Source: Geitlerinema sp. PCC 7407 (GTDB lineage: Bacteria > Cyanobacteriota > Cyanobacteriia > PCC-7407). From it: DNA of 64,000 nucleotides. The stretch covers positions 732,501 to 796,500 of the forward strand of contig NC_019703.1 in NCBI RefSeq assembly GCF_000317045.1, in the 5' to 3' direction. Position numbers and translations under genes: made by a program. The notes beneath the pieces are model-generated. The model was not told the origin of the DNA, searched no databases, and worked only from the letters and a program-made list of their open reading frames with translations. Below are positions 36,552 to 46,600 of the stretch, in pieces. The stretch's first letter is position 1. Each line of letters begins with the position of its first letter.

Positions 36552-37331
36552 ATGCTACCCAGAGACGAATTGCTGCAAAAAGCTCAAAATCGCGAGGCCG
36601 CTGCTCAGCTAATTGATGCGGCGGAGCGGGCCATCAAGACCTGGGAAGTGGTGCTGACGGACTTTTTGTCGCCCCCCGAGATGGCCGATGCTCAGCAGAT
36701 GTTTGGGCGGCTGACGGAGGTGCAGCTGATGGGCTGGGGCGGCTATCCCCAGGCGGAGCGGCAGCGGCTGGCGATCGCCCGGCCCGAGATTCCCCTGGAG
36801 GCGAGCCAGGTCGAGGTGGCGGTGCTGGAGATCGCGGGCAACTTCTTGTTTGACCCGGCGACCCACCGAGATTTCTTGGGGGCGGTGCTGGGTACGGGCA
36901 TCGTGCGCGACAAGGTGGGCGACATCGTGGTGCTGGGCGATCGCGGTGCCCAGGCCCTCGTGGTGCCCGAGATGGTGGACTTTTTGGCCATGAGCCTGAC
37001 CCAGGTGCGATCGGTGCCGGTGAAAACCCAGCCCATTGACCTGGCCGAGCTGAAGGTACGCGAGCCCAAAAAGAAAGAAATGACCACGGTGGAGGCGTCG
37101 ATGCGCCTAGATGCGATCGCCTCCGCTGGTTTTGGCATGTCCCGCAGCAAGATGGCGGATCTGATCACCGGCGGCGATGTGCGAGTGAACTGGCGCGACG
37201 TCACCCAGGCCAGCTACCAGGTGAAGGCTGGGGATTTGGTGGCGGTGCGGGGCAAGGGCCGCCTGGAAATCGGCGAAGTGGCGGTGACCAAAAAAGACCG
37301 CTACCGCATCCAGCTCACCCGCCTGATGTAG
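36552..37331 (+). CDS. Photosystem II S4-domain RNA-binding protein
   Basis: A 259-residue product with an N-terminal YlmH-like part (FLSPPEMADAQQMFGRL, QAERQRLAIA) and a C-terminal S4 RNA-binding domain (RLDAIASAGFGMSRSKMADLI-GGDVRVNW). This is the family annotated as photosystem II S4 domain protein in cyanobacteria and plants. An effect on PSII is reported for the family; the RNA target is unknown. It probably shares a transcript with the preceding membrane-protein gene. Confidence 0.9.
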   Translation: MLPRDELLQKAQNREAAAQLIDAAERAIKTWEVVLTDFLSPPEMADAQQMFGRLTEVQLMGWGGYPQAERQRLAIARPEIPLEASQVEVAVLEIAGNFLFDPATHRDFLGAVLGTGIVRDKVGDIVVLGDRGAQALVVPEMVDFLAMSLTQVRSVPVKTQPIDLAELKVREPKKKEMTTVEASMRLDAIASAGFGMSRSKMADLITGGDVRVNWRDVTQASYQVKAGDLVAVRGKGRLEIGEVAVTKKDRYRIQLTRLM

Positions 37332-37448
37332 GGGCGATCGCTCCCAGCAGGCTTTATTTTGTAGCGGAAATATCTGACATTTTCGAGCGCGATCGCCTTC
37401 TATCCTGGGCACTCTAGAGACGAAATCTCAGACAGTTTTGGGTGTCCT

Positions 37449-38798
37449 ATGGCTCGGTTGAATCGACAAGCGCTCAAGCTCCTCACGCGAGAACTCGATC
37501 GCCAGGTGCAGCTCGATCCAGCCCTGGCTATGGGGCGCGATCTGGTGCTGCGGCGCTGGGATCGCCTGCTGGAGCGAGACGGGGAACCCGCGACCCTGGC
37601 CGAGCTGCAAGCGTCGGTAAAAGACCTGTTTCCCAACTTCAGCGATCGCGTGCTGGAGCGCGCCGCCGCCGCCAATCGCCCCTCTTTCTTTGGCAAGCTG
37701 GTGGGGCCGCTGGTGACCCTGGGGGTGATTGGGGTGGGCGTGCCGGGGTTCATTTGGCTGGTCAACCTGCCCTATCCGATGATTCGCTGGCCCGTGGCCC
37801 GCACCGCGCCTATTTTGCTGCTGCCCAGCTTCATGCAGATGGACCACAGCTATCGCCAGACGGTGTCGCTGGTGGAGCAGGCCGATCAGCTGGTGAACCA
37901 GGCGACGGGGCCAGCGGACATCGAGCTGGGAGCCGAAAAGGTCAAGGCGGCTCAGTCCCACCTCGACAAGCTGCCTGTCTGGTTTTTGGGCTACTATCCC
38001 CAGCGCTACTGCTCCCTATTTTCCTGTGGGTGGCAGTTCACCCTCGATGAGTTTCGGGGGGCGCGGGCCAGCATCGGCCGCATGGAGGCGAAGGTGTTTC
38101 AGGAGCAGCAGGCCGCTGCGGCTCTCGAAGAGGGGACCGGCGCGATCGCCCAGGCCCAGCAGGCCTATCAGCAGGCTGGCGATCTGAGCACCAAAACCAG
38201 CGCGATCGCCGCTTGGCAGGCCGCCATTGACAGCGTGCATCAGGTGCCCGCCGCCACCCTGGCCGGACGCATGGCCAAAACTCAGCTGATCGCCTACGAG
38301 CGCGACTTCCAGCAGGTGGCGACCCTGGCCGGCGCCAACAGCAAAGCCGATCGCCTGATCAGTGCGGCCAAAGCCTTTGGCATGGAGGCGGCGACCCTGG
38401 CCCAAAATCCCCCGCACACGGCGGACGAGTGGCAGGCGATCGCGGAATTGTGGGCCCAGGCGATCGCCAACCTCGATCGCGTCTCCCAGGAGGATCCGGG
38501 CTACGAGACGGTGCCGCCCCTCAAGGCCAAGTACGCCACCAACCAGGTCCAGGTGAAAACCCGTTTGGCCGCCGAGCGAGATTCGGTGGTGGCCTACGAC
38601 CAGGCCCAAAGCGCCTACCAAAATCTCCTTCGCAGCCTGCCCGATGACGGCAAGGTGACGAACCGCAATCAGGCGATCGCCCAAATTGCAGAAATTCGGC
38701 GATATCTGGTCAAGGTGCAGCCAGGGACCACGGTCTACACCGAGGCCCAGGCGATGCAGCAGTTCGCCGACAAAAAGCTTAAGGACCTAGGCCAGTAA
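37449..38798 (+). CDS. Membrane-anchored protein with repeated helical domain, unknown function
   Basis: A 449-residue protein. The N-terminal ~75 residues are basic and helical. A single transmembrane segment follows (about 84-106, VTLGVIGVGVPGFIWLVNLP). The C-terminal ~330 residues are Ala/Gln-rich helices, likely coiled coil, with a repeated AIAxAQQAYQQAGDLSTKT-type pattern and a conserved LGYYPQRYCSLFSCGWQFTLDEF motif containing two Cys. It looks like a conserved cyanobacterial protein; I cannot name a family. Confidence 0.75.
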   Translation: MARLNRQALKLLTRELDRQVQLDPALAMGRDLVLRRWDRLLERDGEPATLAELQASVKDLFPNFSDRVLERAAAANRPSFFGKLVGPLVTLGVIGVGVPGFIWLVNLPYPMIRWPVARTAPILLLPSFMQMDHSYRQTVSLVEQADQLVNQATGPADIELGAEKVKAAQSHLDKLPVWFLGYYPQRYCSLFSCGWQFTLDEFRGARASIGRMEAKVFQEQQAAAALEEGTGAIAQAQQAYQQAGDLSTKTSAIAAWQAAIDSVHQVPAATLAGRMAKTQLIAYERDFQQVATLAGANSKADRLISAAKAFGMEAATLAQNPPHTADEWQAIAELWAQAIANLDRVSQEDPGYETVPPLKAKYATNQVQVKTRLAAERDSVVAYDQAQSAYQNLLRSLPDDGKVTNRNQAIAQIAEIRRYLVKVQPGTTVYTEAQAMQQFADKKLKDLGQ

Positions 38799-38959
38799 CC
38801 ACGGCGGTTCCTTGGGGGCAAGCGCTGAGAAAACCGTGGGGGGCGATCGCCCTTTCCTGGGTTTAACCCGCGCGGCCAATGGGGCTCCCAGGCCAGCCTT
38901 TCAGGAAGGCAGGGGAGTCTTTGTGTTGTTTTTCAAGATGTGTAGAGAGAATTCACGCT

Positions 38960-39301
38960 ATGCGACTGTTGGTTCAACTGCTGGGCTTCGGGCTGATGCT
39001 GCTGGGGCTGTACTACCTGGGCAAAAATATTTTCTTCACCACCTCCGTGAGCCCCTACTGGTGGCGCGGCATTGCGGCGGATCTGTCGGTGCTCTCCCTC
39101 ACCTTCGGCGTCGCCATGCTCGCCATCTTGCCCCGCAGCGCCAAGACCCTGGGTTTTGTGTGCATCGCCTTTGGCATTTTGATGGTGATCGTCAGTAGCC
39201 GAGCGATTTTGACCCCCATGAGCCTGTGGCAGTTTGTGATCTCTCTGGGCTCCTTTGTCTTCGGCTTCCGGATGATGCTAACGGGGCGGCTGCCGGTCTG
39301 A
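38960..39301 (+). CDS. Small integral membrane protein
   Basis: A 113-residue product from ATG 38960 (MRLLVQLLGFGLMLLGLYYL) with four hydrophobic segments (about 2-20, 33-52, 57-75 and 82-105). It has no signal peptide cleavage site or catalytic motif. The extra 27 codons of a longer frame are not membrane-like. Its last 24 bases overlap the convergent SGNH gene. Function unknown. Confidence 0.75.
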   Translation: MRLLVQLLGFGLMLLGLYYLGKNIFFTTSVSPYWWRGIAADLSVLSLTFGVAMLAILPRSAKTLGFVCIAFGILMVIVSSRAILTPMSLWQFVISLGSFVFGFRMMLTGRLPV

Positions 39302-40462
39302 GGCCGGGCGGGGCTGCTGGGCGATCGCCTTCGGCAAGTCCAGGCTTTGGACAAACTCAAACACCCCGGGCCGCTGGTCCTGCCAAGCTGCGCGCTGGCG
39401 GCGAATGTCCCTCAGGTGGGCCTCGACGGTCTGCGGCGTGACCCAGACCCCAAAGTCCGCCGGAATCTGGGGATTGGCGACGCCGAACAGGCGATCGAGC
39501 ACCCGGTCGCCGACGGTGCTGCGATAGTGGGAGCTGTCCCAGTAGTTCACCATGGTGGCGCTCACGGGCTCCATGGTGACGCTGTTGTAGCCCGAAAAGT
39601 CCCACACCGGCGTGATGGCCACGACTTGGCGCTTCCAGTCCTCAAACACCGGCCACAGCCCCGCCGCCCGTAGCCCTTCCCACTGGACCGCGTGGGAGGG
39701 GGAAATGAACACCTTCAGGTCAATGTTGTGGGAGCGACACAGGTCCGCGATCGCCCGCAGGTCTTCTAGGCGCGCCTCAGAAAGCTGGTAGCGTCCGTAG
39801 TACTCCTCACTTTCCAGGAAACCCCGGATCGACTGGGCAAACTTTTGGGGGATCGGTTCGTCGGTCTGGTTGCCGTAGATGTAGCGAAAGCCGTCGGGCC
39901 GGTAGAGATAGTAAGCTTCGCCCTCGACGTTGGCCCCCAGGGTGCGGCGGCTCGCCTCCAGGGACCCCAGGGAAACGGTGGTGCTCAGCAGGTCCCGCGG
40001 CCAGAGGGTGCGGCGATCGAGGCGCTCTTCGCTAAAGTCCGGCGCCGTGACCTTGTGGGTGTTGAACATAAAAAAGTCCACCCCCAAAACGACCGTCCGC
40101 AGGTCTGGCTGATTGGCGATCGCGTGCTCCAGATAGCGCCGCACCTCGTAGGTGTTGGGACCGACCAGGCCGAGGTTGTAGGCGGGCTGGTGGTCGGCCA
40201 GGGCGGGATGCTGGGGGTCAAGGCCGAGCTCGGTGCGAGAGGTGCCCAAAAAGACGGTTTTGGGCCGAATTCGAGTAATATCAGCCGCTTTGAACAGGCG
40301 CACATGGTTAAACTTCTCGGGGCGCAGACGATTGAGCCCAGGAACGTCGGGGCTGTCGAGGACCCCGAAGGGATCCATCAACCCATTCACAGCCCCGACG
40401 GTTAGCACACCGGGTATCACCAAGCCCAACAAGACGCGATTAAAGCGCTGATGCGTTCCCAT
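39278..40462 (-). CDS. SGNH-hydrolase-like protein (AlgX/DltD type)
   Basis: A 394-residue protein with an N-terminal hydrophobic anchor (about 10-28), then FLGTSRTELGLDPQHP as the SGNH block I (Ser in GTSR) and WDSSHYRSTVGDR holding Asp and His of block V near residue 320. This arrangement is shared by AlgX/AlgJ, DltD and related proteins that transfer or remove acetyl groups on exported polysaccharides. The catalytic triad call is from motifs only. It lies 26 bases downstream of the 976-residue RTX/SGNH protein on the same strand, suggesting a common pathway. Confidence 0.8.
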   Translation of the reverse strand: MGTHQRFNRVLLGLVIPGVLTVGAVNGLMDPFGVLDSPDVPGLNRLRPEKFNHVRLFKAADITRIRPKTVFLGTSRTELGLDPQHPALADHQPAYNLGLVGPNTYEVRRYLEHAIANQPDLRTVVLGVDFFMFNTHKVTAPDFSEERLDRRTLWPRDLLSTTVSLGSLEASRRTLGANVEGEAYYLYRPDGFRYIYGNQTDEPIPQKFAQSIRGFLESEEYYGRYQLSEARLEDLRAIADLCRSHNIDLKVFISPSHAVQWEGLRAAGLWPVFEDWKRQVVAITPVWDFSGYNSVTMEPVSATMVNYWDSSHYRSTVGDRVLDRLFGVANPQIPADFGVWVTPQTVEAHLRDIRRQRAAWQDQRPGVFEFVQSLDLPKAIAQQPRPASDRQPPR

Positions 40463-40487
40463 AGTGGTGAATTTTTCGCTAGTTTCG

Positions 40488-43418
40488 CTAAACGATCACG
40501 AAGGAGCTGGCATTGAGGCTGCTGGACTGGACGCCGCTGAGGGTGGCCAGGAGCTCATCGGTGTTGTAGACGCGGATCAGGGTACCGCTGCCGCTGCTGG
40601 AGGGGGCGATCGCCAACTGATCGTAGCGAAGTCCACCGCCCAGCCCCAGGCGATCGCTGCCCACCTCGAAGTCCAGCACCGCCTCAGCCCCGCTGCCAGC
40701 CCTCAGCACAAAGGTATCGGCCCCGCTGCCGCCGAGTAGGGTGTCGAGGCCGCCGCGCCCATCGATCCAGTCGTTGCCCGCGCCGCCTTCGATCCGGTTG
40801 CTGCTCGCGTTTCCCAAGAGGCGATCGCCGTAGGCCGTGCCCACCAGGTTTTCGACGCCCGTCAGCGTATCGCGTCCCGCCTTGACGTCCAGCAGCGCGT
40901 CGCGCCAGACCTCGGCCATTTTGGTGTAGCCGCTGGTGCTGAGATGGAGATTGTCAAAGGACAAGTCGCTGTACTGGATCTGGCTAAACATGTCCACAAA
41001 GGTGACGTTGGCGCCCTGGGCCGCCTTTTGGGACACCATGCCCGGAATCGTGGCGTTGAAGGCCTCAACCTGGGCAGGGTCTCCGGTTCGGTTGATCGGC
41101 GGGATCGAGGCGACCAACAGGTTCGCGCTGGGCAGTCGCTGGGTGACTTTGTCGATCAGCTGGCTGAGGCGATCGGGGGCCGTGCTGAGCTGATAGTCTT
41201 GCAGCACGTCGTTGGTGCCGATCATCAACAAGATCGTGTCGGGCTTGTAGGTGTCGAGCCAGCCGTTGACGCTGCTAGAAATCTGGTCGATTCGCCAGCC
41301 GCCATGCCCTTCGTGATCGCGATCGAAGGTGCTGGGGCCGTCGGTCTGGGAGCCCACAAAGTCCACATCAAAGCGATCGCCCGCCGTCAAAAAGCTCCAC
41401 AGATTGTCCCGGTAGCCCGCAGTGTCCCATTCCTTGCCGCGGGTGTTGGAGTCGCCGAGGGGCATGATCCGGTGGGTGCGATCGCCCGTCGAGAAGTAGC
41501 GCACGACGCTGCCCGCCGCCAGATCCGCCTCAATGCGGTTATTCATCCAGGCGTAGCTGGCGGTGTCCACGCCGCTGCCGCCGTCCAGCAGGTTGTTGCC
41601 GTCCTTGCCGATCAAAACATCGTTGCCGCCCAGCCCCTGAATCACGCTGCTGACGCTGTTGCCCGTCAGAGTTTCGCTGGCGCTGGTGCCGGTGATATTG
41701 GTGGGCGGCAGTGGGGTCACCGGCACCAGCTCGATGTAGTCAAAGCGAGCAAACTCGGACTGGTCCACGGCTCCCGCCAGGGTCAAGGTGTCGCCGGTAT
41801 TGATTTGGACTGCTGAGGCGATCGTGCGGGTCGTGCGAGTCTGGGACGTGACGCCACCGTTGCCCCGATTTTCGTCAAAGGTCCAGCGGTACTGGGTGCC
41901 GCCCACGGTCAAAGACGCCGGCGATCGCCCGTCATTTTCGTCGAAGTAGCCTACGACCACGTCATAGGTACCGCTGGCGCCCGCGAAAACCTGGGTGGCG
42001 GTGCCCTGGGTGCTGGTGCCCTTGTAGAGCGTGATGCCCTGGCCGCCGGAGGCCGGGGACTGGGCCTCTGTCCGGAAGCCGCTGAGGGTCATGGCCTCCG
42101 CTTCGTAGCGAATGGGCGAGCCGGTGGGCGCTGGGTTCGGGGCGGGGGCGGTGTCGTTGTCGGCGATGGTCAGCGTGGCGCTGGTTTGGCTGCCCAGGGT
42201 GGCGCCATTGGTCGGGTTGCTGAGCTGAAGATTGACCGTCTCCGCGCTCTCCACAGTAGTGTCGTCCACGATGGGCAAGAAAACCGTTTTGCTGGTTTCG
42301 CCCGCCGCGAAGGTGACAACCAGGGGATTGCTAGTGTAGTCGCTGCCCGCGATCGCCGTTCCGCCGCTGGGGGTCAGGGTGACGCTGGCGCTGCCGTCGC
42401 TGCCGCCGCTCCGCACCACGGTGATGGCCGCGCCCGTGGTCGTGCCCTCGGTGACGCCAAAGCTGGCGCTGCTGAGGCCAAAGCTGCCCACGCTCGGCGG
42501 TGGCGTGCTGCCGCCCACAGGCACCAGCTCGATGTAGTCGAAGCGGGCAAACTCGGACTGGTCCACGGCTCCCGCCAGGGTCAGAGTGTCGCCGGTGTTG
42601 ATCTGAATCCCGGAGGCCACTGTGCGGGTCGTGCGGGTCTGGGACGTGACGCCGCCGTTGCCTCGATTTTCGTCAAAGGTCCAGCGGTACTGGGTGCCGC
42701 CCACGGTCAGAGACGCAGGCGATCGCCCGTCATTTTCGTCGAAGTAGCCTACGACCACGTCATAGGTGCCGCTAGCGCCCGCGAAAACCTGGGTGGCGGT
42801 GCCCTGGGTGCTGGTGCCCTTGTAGAGCGTGATGCCCTGGCCGCCGGAGGCCGGGGACTGGGCCTCCACCCGGAAGCCGCTGAGGGTCATGGCCTCCGCT
42901 TCGTAGCGAATGGGTGAGCTGCTGATAGCCGGTTCTGGGGTAGGCGTGGGGCTGGGTTCGGGTGTTGGCTCTGGGCTGGGTTCGGGGCTGGGTTCGGGCG
43001 CTGGGCCGCTGGCGCTGACAAACTCGATGTAGTCGAAGCGGGCAAACTCTGCTTGGTCGACTTGACCGGCCAGGGTGATGGGGTCGCCATTGCGCAGGGT
43101 CACGCCCGTGGCCAGGGTCCGGGTGGCGCGAGTTTGGCTGGTGACGCCGCCGTTTCCGAGATTTTGATCAAAAACCCAGCTGTACTGGGTGCCGCCCACC
43201 GTGACGGACACCGGCGATCGCCCGTCGTTTTCGTCGAAGTAGCCCACCACGATGTCATACACACCATCGCTGCCGGTGAAGGCCGAGGTCGCGGTGCCCT
43301 GGGTGCCGCTGGCCTGATAGAGACCGATGATTTTTTCCCCAGACGCAGGCGATCGCCCCGACTCGATCACGAACCCTTGCAGGCTAAAGTCCTCTGCCTC
43401 CATCCGAATGACCGCCAT
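40488..43418 (-). CDS. RTX protein with CBM-like modules, Calx-beta and a nested CE3-like SGNH esterase
   Basis: A 976-residue protein without a signal peptide, typical of type I (RTX) secretion. Order: three carbohydrate-binding-like beta-sandwich modules (residues 1-135, 168-300, 434-567; YFDENDGRSP-S-TVGGTQY and FARFDYIE in each), a Pro/Glu linker (140-163), a Calx-beta domain (310-423), an RTX half (574-640, GLGGNDVLIGKDGNNLLDGG), an SGNH esterase (645-845: Ser657 in PLGDSNTRG, Asn736 in GTND, Asp822 and His825 in DNLHLS), then the second RTX half (850-905). The SGNH core resembles CE3 acetyl-xylan esterases. I infer secreted deacetylation of a surface polysaccharide. Confidence 0.85.
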   Translation of the reverse strand: MAVIRMEAEDFSLQGFVIESGRSPASGEKIIGLYQASGTQGTATSAFTGSDGVYDIVVGYFDENDGRSPVSVTVGGTQYSWVFDQNLGNGGVTSQTRATRTLATGVTLRNGDPITLAGQVDQAEFARFDYIEFVSASGPAPEPSPEPSPEPTPEPSPTPTPEPAISSSPIRYEAEAMTLSGFRVEAQSPASGGQGITLYKGTSTQGTATQVFAGASGTYDVVVGYFDENDGRSPASLTVGGTQYRWTFDENRGNGGVTSQTRTTRTVASGIQINTGDTLTLAGAVDQSEFARFDYIELVPVGGSTPPPSVGSFGLSSASFGVTEGTTTGAAITVVRSGGSDGSASVTLTPSGGTAIAGSDYTSNPLVVTFAAGETSKTVFLPIVDDTTVESAETVNLQLSNPTNGATLGSQTSATLTIADNDTAPAPNPAPTGSPIRYEAEAMTLSGFRTEAQSPASGGQGITLYKGTSTQGTATQVFAGASGTYDVVVGYFDENDGRSPASLTVGGTQYRWTFDENRGNGGVTSQTRTTRTIASAVQINTGDTLTLAGAVDQSEFARFDYIELVPVTPLPPTNITGTSASETLTGNSVSSVIQGLGGNDVLIGKDGNNLLDGGSGVDTASYAWMNNRIEADLAAGSVVRYFSTGDRTHRIMPLGDSNTRGKEWDTAGYRDNLWSFLTAGDRFDVDFVGSQTDGPSTFDRDHEGHGGWRIDQISSSVNGWLDTYKPDTILLMIGTNDVLQDYQLSTAPDRLSQLIDKVTQRLPSANLLVASIPPINRTGDPAQVEAFNATIPGMVSQKAAQGANVTFVDMFSQIQYSDLSFDNLHLSTSGYTKMAEVWRDALLDVKAGRDTLTGVENLVGTAYGDRLLGNASSNRIEGGAGNDWIDGRGGLDTLLGGSGADTFVLRAGSGAEAVLDFEVGSDRLGLGGGLRYDQLAIAPSSSGSGTLIRVYNTDELLATLSGVQSSSLNASSFVIV
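41718..42113 (-). repeat. CBM-like module copy (third)
   Basis: Encodes residues about 436-567. Nearly identical at DNA level to 42519-42917, with only scattered differences, so a recent intragenic duplication or gene conversion is likely. Confidence 0.85.
42519..42917 (-). repeat. CBM-like module copy (second)
   Basis: Encodes residues 168-300, the partner of the copy at 41718-42113. The first module (residues 1-135) is more diverged. Confidence 0.85.
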
Positions 43419-43593
43419 GATCCAACCTCTCTCGCCTGTGTATTAGTGCTGAGATTGCCCCAGCGCTCTCCGGGGACATCAAAATTTCTCAGCCACAGCC
43501 TATACAGAGCCCCTAGAGAGCGACTACGGTATTTGCGTAATCTTGATGAAGGCTTTTTGGAATCCCCGTATTTTTGCGGAAAATATAAAGAAA

Positions 43594-43641
43594 CCAATGG
43601 CTGATCTAGCACGATTGAGTCCGGCCAGATCAGCCATCGGT
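43594..43641 (-). terminator. Hairpin between the two RTX genes
   Basis: ATGGCTGATCT pairs with AGATCAGCCAT (11 bp, extended by three more pairs after one mismatch) around a 19-base loop. On the minus strand a T-rich stretch follows (TTTCTTTATATTTT). It suggests separate transcription of the two RTX genes. Confidence 0.75.
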
Positions 43642-43692
43642 TCTCTATATTTCCGAACAGAGCGTCAGTCAGCGATCGCCAGAAGCCTTGCC

Positions 43693-46600
43693 CTAGGCAA
43701 TGATGGTGATCTGCTCCGGCGTCAGGATGGGCGAGCCCGTCAAAGTAGCCAGGGTCACTGCACCTGCGCTGCCCGTGCCGTCGGGGTCATAGCGCAGCAC
43801 CCCGCCGTCGTAGAGGAAGTTCGCGCTGGTCCCCAGGGGCGTTGTGCCATTGACCAAAACTCCGGTAGCCGAGGCTGCATCCAGGCTCAGGCGGGTCCCC
43901 GCCACCAGGCCGCCGCCAAAGGCCGACGCCGAGATATACAGCCGATCGTCGTCCGCAAAGTCCGTGATCGTGTCGCCCCGGTGGCTGGGCGATCGATACA
44001 CAAACACATCGGCGCCGCCATTGCCCGTCAGCACATCACTGCCTGCGCCGCCTTCGAGAACGTTGACGCCCGCATTGCCAGTGATGTTGTCGTTGTAGGC
44101 CGAGCCCACGACGTTCTCGATGCTGCTGAGGCTGTCTTGGCTCTCGCCGAGGGCCGCAAACCAGCTATTGCTCAGGACCTGGTAGCTGGCCGCCGTCAGG
44201 TGAATCTGGTCTCCCGACAGGCTCGATCGGGTAAAGGTGCTGCTGCCATCGACAAAGGACACTTTCTTGCCCTGCTGCACCTTGTCGGCGACCAGGCTGG
44301 GCACCATGGCATTAAAGGCTGCGGCGTTCTGGCGCGACAGCGTGCCGCTGCTTGCTTGGCCCGAGGGCGGCACGGAGGAGACCAGGATGTGCGAGTTGGG
44401 AGAGACCGCTAGCACGCTGTCGATCAGGGTGCTCAGGCGATCGCGGGCAACCCCGGCACCGGCCCCTTGCAGCAGGTCATTGGTCCCCGCCATCAGCAAC
44501 ACATAGTTGGGCCGGGAGCTGTTCAAGGTCGCTCGAATCGCCCCGCCAGTGGTGCGCCCGTTCAGCTGATCGATGCGCTCGCCTCGATAGCCTTCGTGCT
44601 GGTCGTCAAAGGGGCGACCCCCAGGCGTTACCAGCGGGCCTGGGGCAGTGTCGGTCCCTGTCCTGAGGGAGCCCACGAAATTGATCAGCACATTGCGATT
44701 GGCAAAGGCGTCCTGGAGCAGGGGCCGATAGCCGCCGCTGTTGGTGTCTTCATTCAGGGTGCTGCTGCGGTTGATCACGCCGTAGGTCATGGAGTCGCCT
44801 AGCGGCATCAGGCTGCTGTTATTGGCGATCAGGTTGCGCGTGGCGGTGCCGCTGGCCAGATTGACGGTCATGGCGCTGGTGGCCTGGGCATAGCTGACGG
44901 TGTCGCTGCCAGCGCCGCCGTTGAGGGTGTTGTTACCGCCGCTGCTCCAGATTGTGTCGTTGCCTGCACCGGCGTTGATGACGTCGTTGCCGAGGCCGCC
45001 GTCCATCGTGTCGTCGCGATCGCTGCCGGTCAGGGTGTTGTTGTTGGAGTCGCCTCGAATCACGCGCGTTGGGACAAACTCGATGTAGTCGACCCGGGAG
45101 AACTCGCCGCCATTGTTGTTTCTGGCGCTGACGCCGCGAAGGGTGACGGTGTCATCACCATCGAGGTACAGGCCGCGAACGGTCCGGGTCGTGAAGTTAG
45201 CAGATTCTGGGACGCCGCTGCCAGCGGTTTGGTTGAGGTCCCATGTTTCCACCGTGACGCCGTTCACCTGAACAGCGAGCTTCGAGACGCCGTCGGTCTC
45301 GTCGAAGTGGGCCACCACGAGGTCGTAGTAGCCAGCGGTGCCGGTGAAGGTGGTGCTGGCGGTGCCGATCTGGCCGTCGATGCTGCCTCGGAGACCGAGG
45401 CCGATGTATTTGCCGCCAGAGGCGAAAGAGGCGCTGGTTGTCCCTGCGGGCTCGACGATGAAGTCGCCGCCAAGGGTGAGGTTTTCGGCTTCGATGCGCG
45501 TGGCGTTTCCGCTGTTGGCGAGGGGCTGGGTGGGGGTCTGGACGGCGACTTGGAAGGTGCCCAGGGAGCCTGCGACGACGGCGTTGCCGCTGGTGTCGAG
45601 GACCTGGTCAGCGGCGATCGCCACTTGATAGGTGCCGTTGTCCTTGGGGGACCACTGGCCGGCTGGGGCGGTGACGCGATAGGTGGCGGTGCGGGGCGTG
45701 CCGTCTCCAGCGGTGTCCACGCTGACGAGCTGGGCATTTTGGCTAAAGCCGTTGGGGCCGGTGACCACGACGTCGCTGCTGTCTAGGCTGCTGGCGTCGA
45801 GGGCGATGTTGTCGGTGAAGGTGACCGTAAAGGTGTGGGTGGTGCCGTTGACGACGTCGTTGGTGGTCAGGCTGGCGGTGGGCGGGATCTGCTCGGGCAC
45901 ATTGACCTGGAAGCTGCCCAAAGATCCGGCGGTGACGGCGTTGCCGCTGGTGTCGCGGACCTGGTCAGCGGCGATCGCCACCTGATAGGTGCCGTTGTCG
46001 CCAAAGTCCCAGCTGCCTCCCGGGGCGCTGATCCGGTAGGTCGCGCTGCGGGGCGTGCCATTGCCTGCTGGATTCACGCTGACGAACTGGGCATTTTGGC
46101 TAAAGCCGTTGGGACCGGTGACCACAACGTCGCTGCCATCAAGGGTGTCAACATCCATCCCGGCATTGTCGGTGAAGGTGACGGTGAAGGTCTGCTCGGT
46201 GGTGCCGACGGTGGTGATGTCGGCGGCCTTCAGCGTCGCGGCGGGAGCCTGGGTATCCGGCGCATTGACCTCAAAGGAGCCCAAAGCGCCCCCGGAAACC
46301 GCATTGCCGCTGGTGTCGCGGACCTGGTTAGCGGCGATCGCCACTTGATAGGTGCCATTGTCGTCAAAGTCCCAGCTGCCTCCCGGGGCGGTGATTCGGT
46401 AGGTTGCCGTTTTGGGCGTGCCATTGCCTGCTGGATTCACGCTGACGAACTGGGCATTTTGGCTAAAGCCATTGGGGCCGGTCACCAAAAGGTCGCTGCC
46501 ATCGAGGGTCGCAACGTCGATGCCTGCATTGTCTGCGAAGGTCACCGTCAGGGTTTGGCTGGTTGCTCCCTCGCTGGTGACGTCGGTGACGCTCAGGGTT

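Noticed and set aside
41700-42920. CRISPR or mobile element explanation for the near-identical DNA copies
   Set aside because: The copies are in-frame protein modules about 400 bases long, not spaced direct repeats, with no transposase or terminal repeats.
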